From Streptomyces bambusae (lineage in GTDB: Bacteria > Actinomycetota > Actinomycetes > Streptomycetales > Streptomycetaceae), in NCBI RefSeq assembly GCF_020532645.1, contig NZ_JAJAUZ010000007.1:1-64000 (forward strand): 64,000 nt of DNA, given 5' to 3'. The notes below the pieces were generated by a model, which saw only the letters and a program-made list of their open reading frames with translations, did not search any database and was not told where the DNA came from. How positions within the stretch are numbered: position 1 is the stretch's first letter; the number at the start of each line of letters is the position of its first letter. Both the position numbers and the translations under genes were made by a program. This document shows positions 63,287 to 64,000 of the stretch, piece after piece.

Positions 63287-64000
63287 ATGAAGCTTTGGAA
63301 GGCCGGTTCGGCCACGTTCGTCATCGCCGCCCTCGCCCTCACGGCCACCGGCTGCGGAAGCGACGGAGAGACGGAGTCCCCCTCCCGCTCCGCCGCGAGC
63401 GGCAGCAAAGGAAAGATCGTCATCGGCATCAAGTTCGACCAGCCGGGCGTCGGCCTGAAGCAGCCCGACGGCTCGTACGCCGGCTTCGACGTGGACGTGG
63501 CACGCTACGTCGCCAAGAAGCTCGGATACATGCCGGGCCAGATCCAGTTCAAGAAGGCGCCGAGCGCCCAGCGCGAGCAGATGATCAAGAACGGTGACGT
63601 CAAGTTCGTCGTCGCCTCCTACTCGATCAACGACAAGCGCGAGAAGGAAGTCGACTTCGCCGGCCCCTACTTCCTCGCCCACCAGGACCTGCTGGTCCGT
63701 GCCGGCGACAAGAGCATCACCAAGCCCGAGGACCTGAACGGCAAGAAGCTCTGTTCGGTGACCGGCTCGACCTCGGCGCAGAACGTCAAGGAGAAGCTGG
63801 CCCCCAAGGCCGACCTGCTCCAGCGCGGCGGCTACTCCGAGTGCCTCACCGGCCTGGAGAACAAGGCCGTCGACGCCGTCACGACCGACGACGCGATCCT
63901 CGCCGGCTACGCGGCCCAGGCCCAGCACAAGGGCAAGTTCAAGCTCGCCGGCCTGAAGCTCAGCGACGAGAAGTACGGCATCGGCCTGAAGGAAGGCGAC
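63287..64000 (+). CDS. gluB: Glutamate-type ABC transporter substrate-binding lipoprotein (partial)
   Basis: The window ends inside this gene; 238 codons are visible. A lipoprotein signal (SATFVIAALALTATGC with the lipobox Cys) anchors the protein to the outer membrane face. The family core follows: KIVIGIKFDQPGVGLKQPDG, FDVDVARYVAKKLGY, VKFVVASYSINDKREKEVDFAG and CSVTGSTSAQNVKEK. It binds an amino acid, probably glutamate. The start ATG at 63287 has a GAGAG box upstream. The missing end should carry permease genes after it. Confidence 0.93.
   Translation, partial: MKLWKAGSATFVIAALALTATGCGSDGETESPSRSAASGSKGKIVIGIKFDQPGVGLKQPDGSYAGFDVDVARYVAKKLGYMPGQIQFKKAPSAQREQMIKNGDVKFVVASYSINDKREKEVDFAGPYFLAHQDLLVRAGDKSITKPEDLNGKKLCSVTGSTSAQNVKEKLAPKADLLQRGGYSECLTGLENKAVDAVTTDDAILAGYAAQAQHKGKFKLAGLKLSDEKYGIGLKEGD

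Overview
The window is high-GC actinobacterial DNA that reads as a Streptomyces chromosome. Most genes have strong G/C bias at third codon positions, many start with GTG or TTG, and stop/start overlaps (ATGA, GTGA) are common. Typical streptomycete families are present: a class E sortase with an LAXTG substrate, a conservon, DUF5925 and DUF742 proteins, an RsbW-like ATPase, an Rpf/LysM/M23 muralytic enzyme and a glutamate ABC transporter. No tRNA, rRNA, CRISPR array, insertion sequence or integrase was recognised. All calls come from reading the sequence; no database search was run. REGION 1 (1-16300) is mixed chromosome: class E sortase, a POT peptide permease, an MFS permease, an RsbW-like ATPase, two cell-wall proteins (CAP, SLT), an acyl-CoA thioesterase, an NlpC/P60 hydrolase, a class A penicillin-binding protein and small hypotheticals. 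A 792-aa orphan gene (7070-9448) stands out by its lower GC. REGION 2 (16290-32807) is a contractile injection system (CIS, also called extracellular CIS or phage-tail-like particle). On the minus strand lie the DUF4255 (Pvc16/Afp16-like) cap protein and a 515-aa unknown. Divergent from them is a plus-strand operon: sheath, first tube protein, Mu gp41-like assembly protein, a 52-aa DUF6760-like protein with a CTG start, DUF4157 eCIS-core protein, two more tube proteins, LysM-type tube-initiator/adaptor, VgrG-like spike, gp25-like, J-like baseplate, tail protein I, and a membrane protein with two zinc ribbons, a repeated acidic linker and a discoidin-like outer domain. No tail-fibre gene and no phage holin or capsid gene was seen, which fits the cytoplasmic Streptomyces type of CIS. 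A terminator closes the operon at 32825-32856. REGION 3 (32992-43181) flanks the CIS and contains its accessories: an Rpf+LysM+M23 cell-wall hydrolase, a low-GC two-gene minus-strand unit whose second product carries a zinc-deaminase signature (HAE...CxxC), an orphan NarL regulator, an OmpR-type two-component pair, a LuxR regulator with a degenerate receiver, a hypothetical, a COG1470-like single-pass membrane protein and a PAAR spike tip. The deaminase-like gene is the most interesting single item: it could be a CIS effector or a stand-alone toxin. REGION 4 (43213-47737) is a conservon (sensor kinase CvnA, roadblock CvnB, DUF742 CvnC, GTPase-like CvnD) with a second roadblock gene fused onto its 3' end by a GTGA overlap. 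REGION 5 (48049-64000) holds secreted CAP and LysM/transglycosylase proteins, an LAXTG-anchored DUF11 surface protein (a likely substrate of the sortase at 145-945), a DUF5925/AAA+ ATPase, enoyl-CoA hydratase, an NTF2-like protein, LysE and sugar-porter transporters, an alpha/beta hydrolase, an orphan NarL-type histidine kinase, a 749-aa unknown with a hydrophobic glycine-rich core, and the first two genes of a glutamate-type ABC transporter, the second cut by the window end. Many gene ends are marked by long perfect hairpins, which are listed as terminators.
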